Of a stretch of DNA of 64,000 nt, positions 21,476-31,342 are shown piece by piece; position 1 is the stretch's first letter; each line of letters opens with the position of its first letter. Source of the DNA: Adiantum capillus-veneris (Eukaryota > Streptophyta > Polypodiopsida > Polypodiales > Pteridaceae). The stretch is taken from positions 61,145,120-61,209,119 of the forward strand of contig CM043956.1 in NCBI GenBank assembly GCA_014529385.2, written 5' to 3'. A program made the translations under genes and the position numbers. A model generated the notes under the pieces. The model made no database searches. It was not told where the DNA came from and saw nothing but the letters and a program-made list of their open reading frames with translations.

Positions 21476-24400
21476 ATGGCTGACAATAGTAAAGAGAGTG
21501 AAATTAATGTTGATAACTTTGATTTTGCTCATGAGCAAGCTACTAATGATGCTTCAATGCTTGTTAATTATCTTGTTTCTAGGCTTCAACAAGCCATGGG
21601 CAATCCATCTCTCCAAAGTGAAGTGCAACGGCAGCTCCGTGCTCACGGGATTCTCCAAGCTCATCACCATGACGAGAGAACACCTAGGAAGCCTCCTTGT
21701 GAGACTACCAAAAGAGGTCTCTCTCCGATTCGGGAAGAAGAAGAGAATCCATATGAAGGGCTCAAGAACTTACTTCTTGATGATGCATCTCCTTCCCAAA
21801 GGAGAACTCAAGAGCCTCCACCGAAGGAACGAGAAAGAAGCGAGTCTCCCGCCACCTCGGCGGAGATGGCTCCACGAAGACGGCGGGCTAAACGCTCTCC
21901 ATCACCACCAAAGCGGAGAAGACCATCACACTCTTCTCCACGCCATAATTCAAAGAGGGATGATAAAAAGCAAGAGAAGAAAAAGGCGAGAAAGAGGACA
22001 CCCTCTTCTCCATCTTCTTTATCCTCTTCCTCTTATGAAAGCTATGGTGAAGACGACAAAGATCAAGACAAGAAAAAGGCGAGAAAGAGGTCACCCTCTT
22101 CTCCACCTTCTTCAAATTCTTCATCTTCTGAAGAAAGTGATGGTGCAACTTTTGAACCATCAAAAAGAAGAGGCCATAGGAAATCCTATGCCGCATGGAA
22201 GAGGTCGTCCAAGCTGAAGAAATTCAAAGAGGGAGGGAAGAGCATCTCTTTCCTTACCTATGATGGCACCTTCGGTGCTACAGACAAAGTTTTGGCCTTT
22301 ATCCAGCAATTCGATGCGGCGTTTGGAGATGAGGGCTTCACGGAGTCCTCTAAGCTACGCCATGTAGCTATGCACTTTCAAAAGTCCGCCAGACAATGGT
22401 GGTCTAGCCTACGAGCCAACGGTGAAGCTCCACGAACATGGAAGGCTTTAAGAGCTTCCATTATGAAGCAGTTTTTGGCCACCGATGCCAAAGACAAAGT
22501 ACTCACCGAATGGCGAAGCTTAAAGCTCTCTCCCAATGAATCCATCCACAAATATGTAGACAAGTTTTGGGACCTACAACTCAAAGCCACTGTCTTCAAA
22601 AAGTTGGATTTTGGAGAGCAAAAGCAACAATTTTGTGCGGGCTTAACCGAAGAAATGGCGGAGTATGTCAACTCCCAAAGGCCACGTACCATATCGGCGG
22701 TAATACACCATACTATGGTGGCCTCGCGAATCAATTTCCAAACGGGGGGTAAAAGAAATAATAAGCCCCTGGAAAACAAAGGTTCCAATGAGCCTAAGGG
22801 GAAGGACAATGTCCAAAAGTCTCCTAAGGGCAATTCCAACAAAGCTAAAGAGAAGGGAGTTTACAAAGGAAAGAATAAACTCTCTCCTGAAGAGCTTGAG
22901 CGTTATCGTAAAGATAACCGGTGTTTCAAGTGCGGCGAACAAGGGCATGCGTACCGCGCTTGTCCCCAAAAGAACAACCGCCAAGATCCTCCTAGAGCTT
23001 CTTTGGTTGAAATCCAAGAGGAGGAGATTCACCAAACTCACCACAAAGGATCTCCTCTATGCCATGCTTGGGGAAAGGTAAGAGAACATGATGCTTTTAT
23101 TCTCTTTGACCCTGGTTCTACTCACAATTTTATATCTATGGAGTTAGCCACCAAGCTAGGCATACAATCCTACGAGATGGGAGATATCCTACCCGCAGAC
23201 AGTGCCTTCAAGGGGCAAGAAGCTTCAGTCACTCCCTTAATCGGGAAATTGAGGCTTCATGTCCAAGGCTATGTGGACAAAGAGGACTTCTTTATCTCTC
23301 CTCTCAAGCATGAGGATGTAATCCTAGGGGCACCATGGTTTGACCGTCTGGCTGCCCATGTTAAATTTCCTGAAAGGAGAATCTCCTTTAAGTTCAGGGA
23401 AAAGGACATGTATATAGATGCTAGGGAGATGGGTAACACCATCCCCATTGTACATACACCAGCTTTCAACAAGTCAATAAAGAGCTCTATTTCCGTGTAC
23501 ATGATTTTTGTTAAAGATTCTCAAAATGAACCTAATGCTTTAGCAAAAGAAAATAAAAGCAACCAAAAGGAATTAGAGTTATCCAATTTTCTCAAGGGGT
23601 ATCAAGATGTCTTTATTGACGACATCCCTTGTGAGCTACCTCCTAAACGAGGTAATGACGACCATGCAATTGAACTTCTTCCAGGAAGTTCACCGCCTAA
23701 CAAACCTCCTTATAGAGTTTCTCAAGCTCAACAAGAGGAGATTATGCGGCAAGTGCATGAGTTAATTGAGAAGGGCATGGTTAGGCCTAGCTCATCTCCA
23801 TTTTGCTCACCTGTGCTATTAGTGCAAAAGAAAGACGGCACATATCGTATGTGTGTCGACTATAGAGCACTAAATAGGATCACTATCAAGAATAGGTTTC
23901 CCGTTCCACGGGTAGAAGACCTATTTGATAAGCTACAAGGATCGACCTACTTCAGTAGGATTGACCTAAAAAGTGGCTATCATCAAATAAGGATAGTTGA
24001 TCAAGACATTGTAAAGACCGCATTTCGTACTACATTTGGTCTTTACGAATACATTGTCATGCCTTTTGGCTTGACTAATGCACCAGCCACATTTAACCGC
24101 TTGATGGAGAAGCTGTTCAGACCTCATCGAACCTTCACTGGAGTGTTCTTTGATGATATTATCATCTACTCTAATTCATTAGAGGAACACAAGCAACACC
24201 TCCAGGTAATATTTCAAGTTTTAAGAGAGAATAAACTTTATGTTAATCGAAAGAAAAGTGAATTTTTCTTGCAAGAGATTCAATATTTAGGTCACATTAT
24301 CTCTCAAGATGGAATCCAAATGGATCCATCCAAGTTAGAGGTAATAAAAGGATGGCCTAAACCAAGGAATCTTCATGAACTAAGAAGCTTTATAGGTATG

Positions 24401-26425
24401 TGTGCATACTATAGACGCTTCATAGAAAAGTTCTCACAAATTGCGGGACCATTACATGACCTAACAAAGAAAAATGTTAGGTATACGTGGTCTGCTAAGG
24501 AGAACAATGCTTTCGAAAAGCTTAAAGAAAAGCTTATCTCTCAACCTGTGCTTACACTACCGGATCTCTCAAAACCATTTGAGGTCCAATGTGATGCTTG
24601 TGGTGATTGCCTTGGGGCTGTTTTGCTCCAAGAAGGGCACGCCATAGGCTATGAGAGTCGAAGGCTCGACCCTGTTGAGCAAGCTCTAGGCATATACGAA
24701 AAAGAACTCCTTGCAGTTCTACATGCCTTAGACTCATGGAAGCACTATTTATTGGGGACTCCTTTCATTCTGCGAACGGATCACCAAAGTCTTAAGTACT
24801 TCATGACGCAGACCAAGCTCTCCGACAAACAAATGAGGTGGGCAAATTTCCTTTCGCAATTTCATTTTCATATTGCTCACATTGCTGGCAAGCATAATCA
24901 AGTAGCCGATGCACTCTCAAGACGACCGAGAGTGAATGCGGTTTCCATAGCAACTCACAATGATCTATCTTTAATGATAGATGAGTATGCTATTGATCCC
25001 GATTTTAGAGATGTGATTTCAGCCCTTGCATTAGGGAAGAAAGAAGAACCATTTACTTTACAAGATGGTTATCTTCTCTATGGCAATAGACTATGCGTTA
25101 CTAACTCACTACGTGAGAAAGTAATGTATGAATCTCATGCTCCCCCATATGCGGGGCATAGAGGGATTCAGTCTACCCTAAAGGGAATTGAAACATATTT
25201 CTATTGGCCTACCATGAAAGTGAACATACATGAGTATGTTTCCAAATGTGTGGTATGTCAAAAGACAAAATTTGATAGAGGGAAGCAACTTGGATTGCTT
25301 CAACCCTTGCCAATCCCTAATTCACCGTGGGAGAGCATATCCATGGATTTTATCTTTGGATTGCCTAAGTCTATCCATGGGAATACGGGAATATGGACGA
25401 TAGTAGACAGGTTCAGTAAACAAGCTCATTTTATACCTGTCAAAAAGACTATCAAAGCCCATCAAATGGCAACCCTCTTCATTTCACAAATTTTCAAGTA
25501 CCATGGCTTGCCAATGTCCATAGTGTCGGATAGAGATCCTAGAATGACCAGTAATTTCTGGAAGGGTCTCTTTGAGAATTTAGGAACAAGGCTAAACTTC
25601 TCTTCGGCCTATCATCCACAAACTGATGGCCAAAGTGAAATAGCTAACCTAACTATTCTCGATCTACTAAAAGCCTATGTAACGGAAGTAGATCAAAGAT
25701 CCCAATGGGAGAAGTACTTACCCTTAGTAGAGTATGCTTACAATAACACTGTACATACTTCTACAGGAAAAGCACCTTTCGAGGTAATTGAGGGAAGATC
25801 AAAAAGTCCCTTGCTACTTAAGGTACATGGGAAGATCTTCGCTGCAGATGAGTATAGCCGAGACCTACAAGAATCTTTCCAAAAGATTAAGGATGCTATC
25901 TCTATCTCACAGCAAAGGCAAAAGGCTGCTGCTGACAAGCACAGAAGAGCCCAAGCCTTTAAAGAAAACGATTGGGTCTTGTTAAAGTTTCCCAAGGCTC
26001 GATTAAGGCACACTACGGGCAAGAATCCTACGGGCCACCAAAAGTACTATGCTAAACTAGCAAAAAGGTACTATGGTCCCTTCCAGATTCTTAGGCCAAT
26101 CAATGAGATGGCCTATCAACTTAAGTTGCCCAATCATTGGCTCATACACAATGCTTTTCATGTGAGCCTCTTAAAGCCTTACAAAGGAGAGCCACCTCAA
26201 GAACCAACTATTGAAGACCCACCGGAGATCGAGGACCACGAGGAGGTGCTGCAGCCCGAGTCCATTCTCCGACATGAAGACAAGGTATTAAGAGGCGGTA
26301 AGACTATCAGACGATATCTTATTAAGTTTAAGAATTATCCTTTTGAAGATGCTAGATGGATGCAAGGCATACAATTAAAGGATAACCTAAACCTTGTCAA
26401 TGCTTACAATGCTTCCCAAGAGTAA
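21476..26425 (+). CDS. Chromovirus Gag-Pol polyprotein, 1649 aa, intact
   Basis: One frame encodes all functions. Residues 1-130: N-terminal gag region. 131-225: Arg/Lys/Ser-rich SR-like segment with a duplicated unit. 260-420: gag core (FHFQKSARQWW-type text, here MHFQKSARQWWSSL). 483-496: zinc knuckle CFKCGEQGHAYRAC. 541-555: protease FILFDPGSTHNFIS. 770-940: RT with FFDDIIIYS at 891. 1035-1150: RNase H (FEVQCDACGDCLGAV, RTDHQSLKYF). 1215-1265: H2C2 zinc finger. 1285-1400: integrase core with D1291, D1352 and E1388 (D-X35-E). 1590-1640: chromodomain-like end (LRGGKTIRRYLIKFKNYPFE) that would target heterochromatin. I chose the ATG at 21476 because it begins MADNSKES just after the leader. 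Confidence 0.97.
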   Translation: MADNSKESEINVDNFDFAHEQATNDASMLVNYLVSRLQQAMGNPSLQSEVQRQLRAHGILQAHHHDERTPRKPPCETTKRGLSPIREEEENPYEGLKNLLLDDASPSQRRTQEPPPKERERSESPATSAEMAPRRRRAKRSPSPPKRRRPSHSSPRHNSKRDDKKQEKKKARKRTPSSPSSLSSSSYESYGEDDKDQDKKKARKRSPSSPPSSNSSSSEESDGATFEPSKRRGHRKSYAAWKRSSKLKKFKEGGKSISFLTYDGTFGATDKVLAFIQQFDAAFGDEGFTESSKLRHVAMHFQKSARQWWSSLRANGEAPRTWKALRASIMKQFLATDAKDKVLTEWRSLKLSPNESIHKYVDKFWDLQLKATVFKKLDFGEQKQQFCAGLTEEMAEYVNSQRPRTISAVIHHTMVASRINFQTGGKRNNKPLENKGSNEPKGKDNVQKSPKGNSNKAKEKGVYKGKNKLSPEELERYRKDNRCFKCGEQGHAYRACPQKNNRQDPPRASLVEIQEEEIHQTHHKGSPLCHAWGKVREHDAFILFDPGSTHNFISMELATKLGIQSYEMGDILPADSAFKGQEASVTPLIGKLRLHVQGYVDKEDFFISPLKHEDVILGAPWFDRLAAHVKFPERRISFKFREKDMYIDAREMGNTIPIVHTPAFNKSIKSSISVYMIFVKDSQNEPNALAKENKSNQKELELSNFLKGYQDVFIDDIPCELPPKRGNDDHAIELLPGSSPPNKPPYRVSQAQQEEIMRQVHELIEKGMVRPSSSPFCSPVLLVQKKDGTYRMCVDYRALNRITIKNRFPVPRVEDLFDKLQGSTYFSRIDLKSGYHQIRIVDQDIVKTAFRTTFGLYEYIVMPFGLTNAPATFNRLMEKLFRPHRTFTGVFFDDIIIYSNSLEEHKQHLQVIFQVLRENKLYVNRKKSEFFLQEIQYLGHIISQDGIQMDPSKLEVIKGWPKPRNLHELRSFIGMCAYYRRFIEKFSQIAGPLHDLTKKNVRYTWSAKENNAFEKLKEKLISQPVLTLPDLSKPFEVQCDACGDCLGAVLLQEGHAIGYESRRLDPVEQALGIYEKELLAVLHALDSWKHYLLGTPFILRTDHQSLKYFMTQTKLSDKQMRWANFLSQFHFHIAHIAGKHNQVADALSRRPRVNAVSIATHNDLSLMIDEYAIDPDFRDVISALALGKKEEPFTLQDGYLLYGNRLCVTNSLREKVMYESHAPPYAGHRGIQSTLKGIETYFYWPTMKVNIHEYVSKCVVCQKTKFDRGKQLGLLQPLPIPNSPWESISMDFIFGLPKSIHGNTGIWTIVDRFSKQAHFIPVKKTIKAHQMATLFISQIFKYHGLPMSIVSDRDPRMTSNFWKGLFENLGTRLNFSSAYHPQTDGQSEIANLTILDLLKAYVTEVDQRSQWEKYLPLVEYAYNNTVHTSTGKAPFEVIEGRSKSPLLLKVHGKIFAADEYSRDLQESFQKIKDAISISQQRQKAAADKHRRAQAFKENDWVLLKFPKARLRHTTGKNPTGHQKYYAKLAKRYYGPFQILRPINEMAYQLKLPNHWLIHNAFHVSLLKPYKGEPPQEPTIEDPPEIEDHEEVLQPESILRHEDKVLRGGKTIRRYLIKFKNYPFEDARWMQGIQLKDNLNLVNAYNASQE

Positions 26426-26768
26426 GCAAATGTACAAAATGTTAAAAATGAACAAAAATTTTTGTCTTATAAGACTCCTTTTTCTTTATTTGTGCACAAA
26501 AATGAAGTAGTATGCATGCTTAGATCAAGTTTGCGGAGACGACGTCTCCCAAACACCAAGTAGAGCTTGTCACTCTACTATGGAAGACTGATAGGACTAA
26601 TGTGCAGACATGCTTGCGGCAGCCTCAGGCTCTCAAGCGCCAAATGGACTAGTCATCCATTATGGAATGATGTCGTAGGGTAACATAGGGATCCTCTACC
26701 CGCTAAGAAAAGGACTCATGCATATGCTTTATCTTCTCTACACCATAGTCGAGGACGACTATGATTTC

Positions 26769-26781
26769 AAGAGAGAGGTAA
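26769..26781 (+). other. Polypurine tract
   Basis: AAGAGAGAGGTAA immediately precedes the 3' LTR; it would prime plus-strand DNA synthesis. Confidence 0.75.
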
Positions 26782-28374
26782 TGTCATAATAATCAATATC
26801 TAATTCTCCTAAATGATTTTCTCATATTAAACTGATCATTTAATGTGGGGAAGTGCCAAGGGAGAAAAAGCTAGAATATTGGTTAAGTTAGCAGACCGGC
26901 CACAGTAGGGATCCAAAGGAGGGAAAATAGGGATCCAAAGGGGGGGCCATCTGCAAAAGAGCCATGTGAAACAATGGGCCAAAAAGACCCTAAGGTTCAG
27001 CCCATTAAGACTTCCAAAATGCTAAGGTTCCAAAATTCAAAGGTTGTGTCCAAAGGTCAACCCTAGGAAAAATTGGATGCTTAGTGTGTGCCCTAAAAAG
27101 TCTTTGCATATCCCTACATGGGAGGGGGCGAGCCCCAAAGCTAGGGGATGAGAGAGAAAGCCACACACACACACACACAGGCTCCCTTTACACAAAGGGA
27201 ATGAGGGACACATGTCAGCTCCCTAGGCCAGATGCCCACAAGGTGTACCCAATTCCTATTGGAAGACCCTTGATGTGGACCAATGAGAATTAAGATAGAG
27301 TAAATCTAGTTTAATTAATTTAAAAACATTTAATAAAAGAAACCAATAAGAATTAAGTGTCCTAGAAGACTATTGGGCAGTCTCCCAAGGGGTCCAATGA
27401 GCATTCAGGAGCCCCATGGCTTGCCTGATTCCTATTGGCCAGGAGGCAAAGGGGTCCAATAAGAGTTTAGTTTAATTATTTAATTACCTAAAGCTCTCAC
27501 AAAAGGGGAAAGGGGGACACATGTCAGAAGGCTATCACTTATGCTGCTTAATCCCTATTGGCTTGACCTGGGGAGGTCCAATGATGCAAAAGGCAGACTA
27601 ACTTAGCAGCTAGGGCTCGCCCAAGAGAGAGGGGGGGCTGATTTTTGCTTGGCATTGACACACACACTCTCACACTTGACCATGTGTGAAGGGAAAATAC
27701 TCTATCTCCTCCCAAGCTTTAATGGAGAGCTCATCACCTACTCCAAGCTTGTGAGATAGAAGCCTACATCAACACTCTCTTGGCATGTGGATGCAAATCC
27801 AACCAAGAGCCAAGCTTCAATGCATGCTCATCTTCTCTACCAAGCTAATTACTAAGCTAAGCTATGCTAATAAGAGTGATTATGTGAGGAGATGTACTTC
27901 TTTCTCGTAAGATACTTCTTTTTCCTCTCAATCTACTCTCATACCCTGCTAGCTCTCACCATCTTCGAAGGTGTGTGAGGTCTTGGGTCTGAGAACGGGG
28001 ATAATTCAAGTTGTGTTTGATTAAGTGTTTTGCTTGGTGTATGAAGCTTCCATCTTCATTGCACTAGCTAGTCTTGAAGGAACACAAAGAATTGTATTGT
28101 ACAATGTCTCTCTTGATGGGAGAAACCATAATACAAAGCCTTTTGGAGGGGGGACCGGCTCCATGCAAATCCGGTCCTCAACTGTTGTCAATAGCTTAAT
28201 TGCTCTCTCTTTTGAAAGTATTGTCGATGCTATCTAACTAGGTGTTATGCTTTTTGTTGCTCTCTCCACCCAAGCACTCTTGTAATTCTCATTAGGAATC
28301 TATTCTAATGAAATGCCCACTATGTTCATGCTAATTTCCGCTACACATAAGATTTTAGGCCATTAAATGTTACA
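26782..28374 (+). repeat. 3' LTR of chromovirus
   Basis: Nearly identical to 19468-21058, with one extra CA unit in the microsatellite and about six base changes. Confidence 0.97.
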
Positions 28375-28379
28375 CATAC

Positions 28380-30524
28380 AACACTCTAGAAGGCAAACTA
28401 AACCAAAATCTAGAATCTCACTGCTCTTAACTACACCACCCAACCCACATACACACAAACAAAAGGAAACTCACCAAATCATAAAAGAATTGTACAAACT
28501 TAAGGAACACCATCCCCTCACTACCCCAAAGCCTATAGACTCAAAATCCTCACTCCAAATCCATCTGCAACAAATGCATATGAAGACAGAGCAAAATTTT
28601 AAAAGTGTGCGGACTAAAATCTATGAGTACTTATGTGTAGCTTATGTTGCCACACTTCTAATGACTACTTGCACGCAAAAAACAGACATTGTTTGATACA
28701 GTTACGACCACAAATAGCTCGTAGATGCGTTAACTCTTGGGCTCCATTTTGCGTGGAATTCTTGGCGTCGTTGCGTAACTCTCTCTGAGCCTATCGCACT
28801 GGTGCAGTCGAATCTCCAATGCAATGAGGGAGCAAGGAGTAGCGTTAGGATGAAGCTCACGCTCTCTCTCTTTCTCTCTCACACATAGTCAACGGAAGCT
28901 CCAAACCTTGATTAAGATAAAAATTCTCCTTACAAAATGACCTAGGTACCTTATATGCTAAGGCTACCATAGGTTCAAAAATAGAGTTCAATGGGTCAAA
29001 TGGATTTTTATTTACAATCTAGAAGTGCCATCGCACCCTAACTTCTGCAACTAGAATAGCTACTCATTACAAATGATGTTTTTAACCATAATCCGTATCA
29101 TTTCAAAACTCTCGTCCCTGACATGACTTGATTGTCAATGTTGTTGCGGTATTTTCAATTTTTGTTTTTTGTTTGTTTTTTTCTCCACTGCTTGTACATT
29201 GTCTTTTGGATGACTTTGTAAATTCCTTACTAGAATCTCTTTTGACTTCGCCGGTGCTTGTCGGCCTTACTATAACTGCAAGAATGACTAATGGCTTTGA
29301 GCCTTCAATTCTCAACCTTTTGTGTTTGATCTTCTAATTAAATTATTCATTGGGGAGTCCTTGGTTCCTCCATCAAGGTGATCAAAGTCGCATCTGCCAC
29401 TGTAAGTTTTTGTGTGCTGTGTCAATCATTATAATGCTTCTACTTGATATATGACTTGATTAAAGCGTGACAAACCCTAGTTAATTCCCCAAGTTAGTAA
29501 CTTGATTCAAAAAGGCCTTATACGACATCATTCACGATAGATGACCATCTATGAGCTATCATTGTCCAATTGTCCCCAAAACTCATATTCATGGATGTTC
29601 AGGGTACGTAGATGGCTATTATGGCTTCAAATTTGAAAAGTTGCATCTCTGGCTAGGGGTTATACTTCTATCCTTTTTCAAATTTTCTTCACCCTTAGCT
29701 TGTATTCTCTATTCATAGCATACGCATACAAAAAAAAACTGAAAGATTAACCACCATCGATTGACTTGCCTTCAAAAAATAGATCTAATTACAGAAATAA
29801 AAATCAACATAGAGCAAACACATATCAGATTAAGCGAAAATTGAAACATAGTATGACCAACCAGTAAGTTCCGGTGTACCATTACATAGAAATAAGATAA
29901 TATGAAGTAATCAATACAAGGCGAGAATTAGGTTCTTGGTGGCTGAAAATCCTGTGAGGGTTGCACTAGTTGGAGCGTGTGCAGGTGGGGGGGCCATGGG
30001 TACTGTGAGAAATAAAGGCCAATAGAGCGGTTGACCATAGCCAACCAGGAACTATGGCTAGAGGTCTACTCAGAGGAGGAGTATATGGCCCAACCGACTC
30101 TTGGCAAAGTCGTAAAGGAGATAGGGGTGGATGTGACTGTGCTCTACAAGAGACCTCGCCCACATGAAGAGTCGATCCTAGACCAATGGGAAGTCGTTGT
30201 TGCGGTTGAACATGTGCCAAGAACAATTTCTTGTCCCGATCAATGTTGATACAATGCCGTTATAGACGCTCACACTCCATTTCCAAGCCACCACAACTTG
30301 TTAGACTATCTAAAATTGCATTCCCAACCTTTGTGAAGGTACCCCAACAACCACCTGTTTACAAATTAAAGCACAACAATAGCAGACATTTCAATGGCAC
30401 ATTAGCGGAGTAGTTCACCCGCAGTCCACGTACCTGCCCCTCTCTCTTCCTCCGCAGCATTTGAACTTATCCTTAGTTATCGAAAGCCACACGTCTACAT
30501 CTTCCTCCCAGCCCCCCCTCGGGT
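28380..30524. other. No assigned gene; one weak ORF
   Basis: AT-rich and mostly non-coding. A 72-codon plus-strand run at 30031-30249 (ELWLEVYSEEEYMAQPTLGK and on) has protein-like composition, but no recognisable family and no supported splice partners. Confidence 0.45.
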
Positions 30525-30899
30525 CTAAGTGGCACGGGCATGGGAGGTGGTATCTACGGCCGGGGATTGTGGACCGTAGCCGTAGATCTGGAATGTGGGT
30601 ACCCTAGATTACTTTTTACAAAAGTAATCTAGGGTACCCCGCGAGTTTTGAAAGTAATCTAAGGTACCCACTTTTGAGGGCGTGGGTTTTGAACCCGTGA
30701 CCTCACCCATAAGAGAGGCACACCCTAACCACTATGCCATGTGCGCGTTGTGAAACGTGGGAGCCCTAATTTACTTAAAACATGTATGCACAAGGGCGAC
30801 ATCCAAAAGTACCCTAGATTACTTTTGGCGCCGCTATTGAGATCTACGGCTCACAATGCTCCCGCCGTGATCCCACACTCCCATGCCCGTGCCACTTAG
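30525..30899. mobile_element. Short TIR element with tRNA-like core
   Basis: Terminal inverted repeat CTAAGTGGCACGGGCATGGG at 30525 pairs with its complement ending at 30899, giving a 375-bp element. Further inside, a perfect 19-base palindrome around GGGTACCCTAGATTACTTT (30598-30639) and two more copies of that word add structure. The core holds a minus-strand tRNA-like region. No coding capacity. I could not see a convincing target duplication. Confidence 0.7.
30680..30747 (-). other. tRNA-like (A box/B box) region in TIR element
   Basis: On the minus strand: TGGCATAGTGGTTAGGGTG (A-box like) followed about 35 bases later by GGTTCAAAACCC (B-box like). That is the layout of an internal RNA polymerase III promoter in a tRNA-derived SINE. 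Cloverleaf pairing is imperfect, so it is not a functional tRNA gene. Confidence 0.55.
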
Positions 30900-31342
30900 T
30901 CGTGAGGCCACCCATGGCTCTTGAGCTTCTCTTTTCCCATCCAAATGGCCCACCCTTCTCTTTTTCCATGACCACTCGGTGAGTCGGTGCAAGTCTTGTG
31001 AAGCCACGTGGCACTCTGGATATTAGAGTAGAATAGAATGAAATAGATAGATGATTCTGTCATTCGGGAGGGACTCTTCTCTCTCTATCTCTCTCTCACA
31101 CACACACAGTTGCGCGCGCGTGCACACGCACACGCTAAACAGTAGTCATGTTCAACACTCATGAAGGCAGTCACTCGTGCTGGATGCATCATGCAAGTGT
31201 AATATAATACTTATAATAAGTTCTCTGCAGGGTGCAGCGGTAGCTTGCTTTCTTCCCAGCTGCTAACAAAGCCTCACTAAGGTCCTCTAACTTTACACAC
31301 CCAGGATACCTACAGCTTAATCAACACTAATTGTCTTCAACG
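30900..31342. other. Upstream region of HET gene
   Basis: No ORF. It contains a CT then CA then CG-rich alternating tract (about 31076-31135) and is the likely promoter region of the gene starting at 31343. No clear TATA box. Confidence 0.4.

Larger units (their letters stand above)
19468..28374 (+). mobile_element. Young Ty3 chromodomain retrotransposon, coding intact
   Basis: An 8907-bp element with LTRs of 1591 and 1593 bp and a perfect 5-bp target duplication CATAC (19463-19467 and 28375-28379). The two LTRs differ by about six substitutions and one CA dinucleotide, roughly 0.4%, so the insertion is very recent. One uninterrupted gag-pol frame lies inside. With intact ends, primer site and polyprotein, it is a candidate for current activity. 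Confidence 0.97.
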
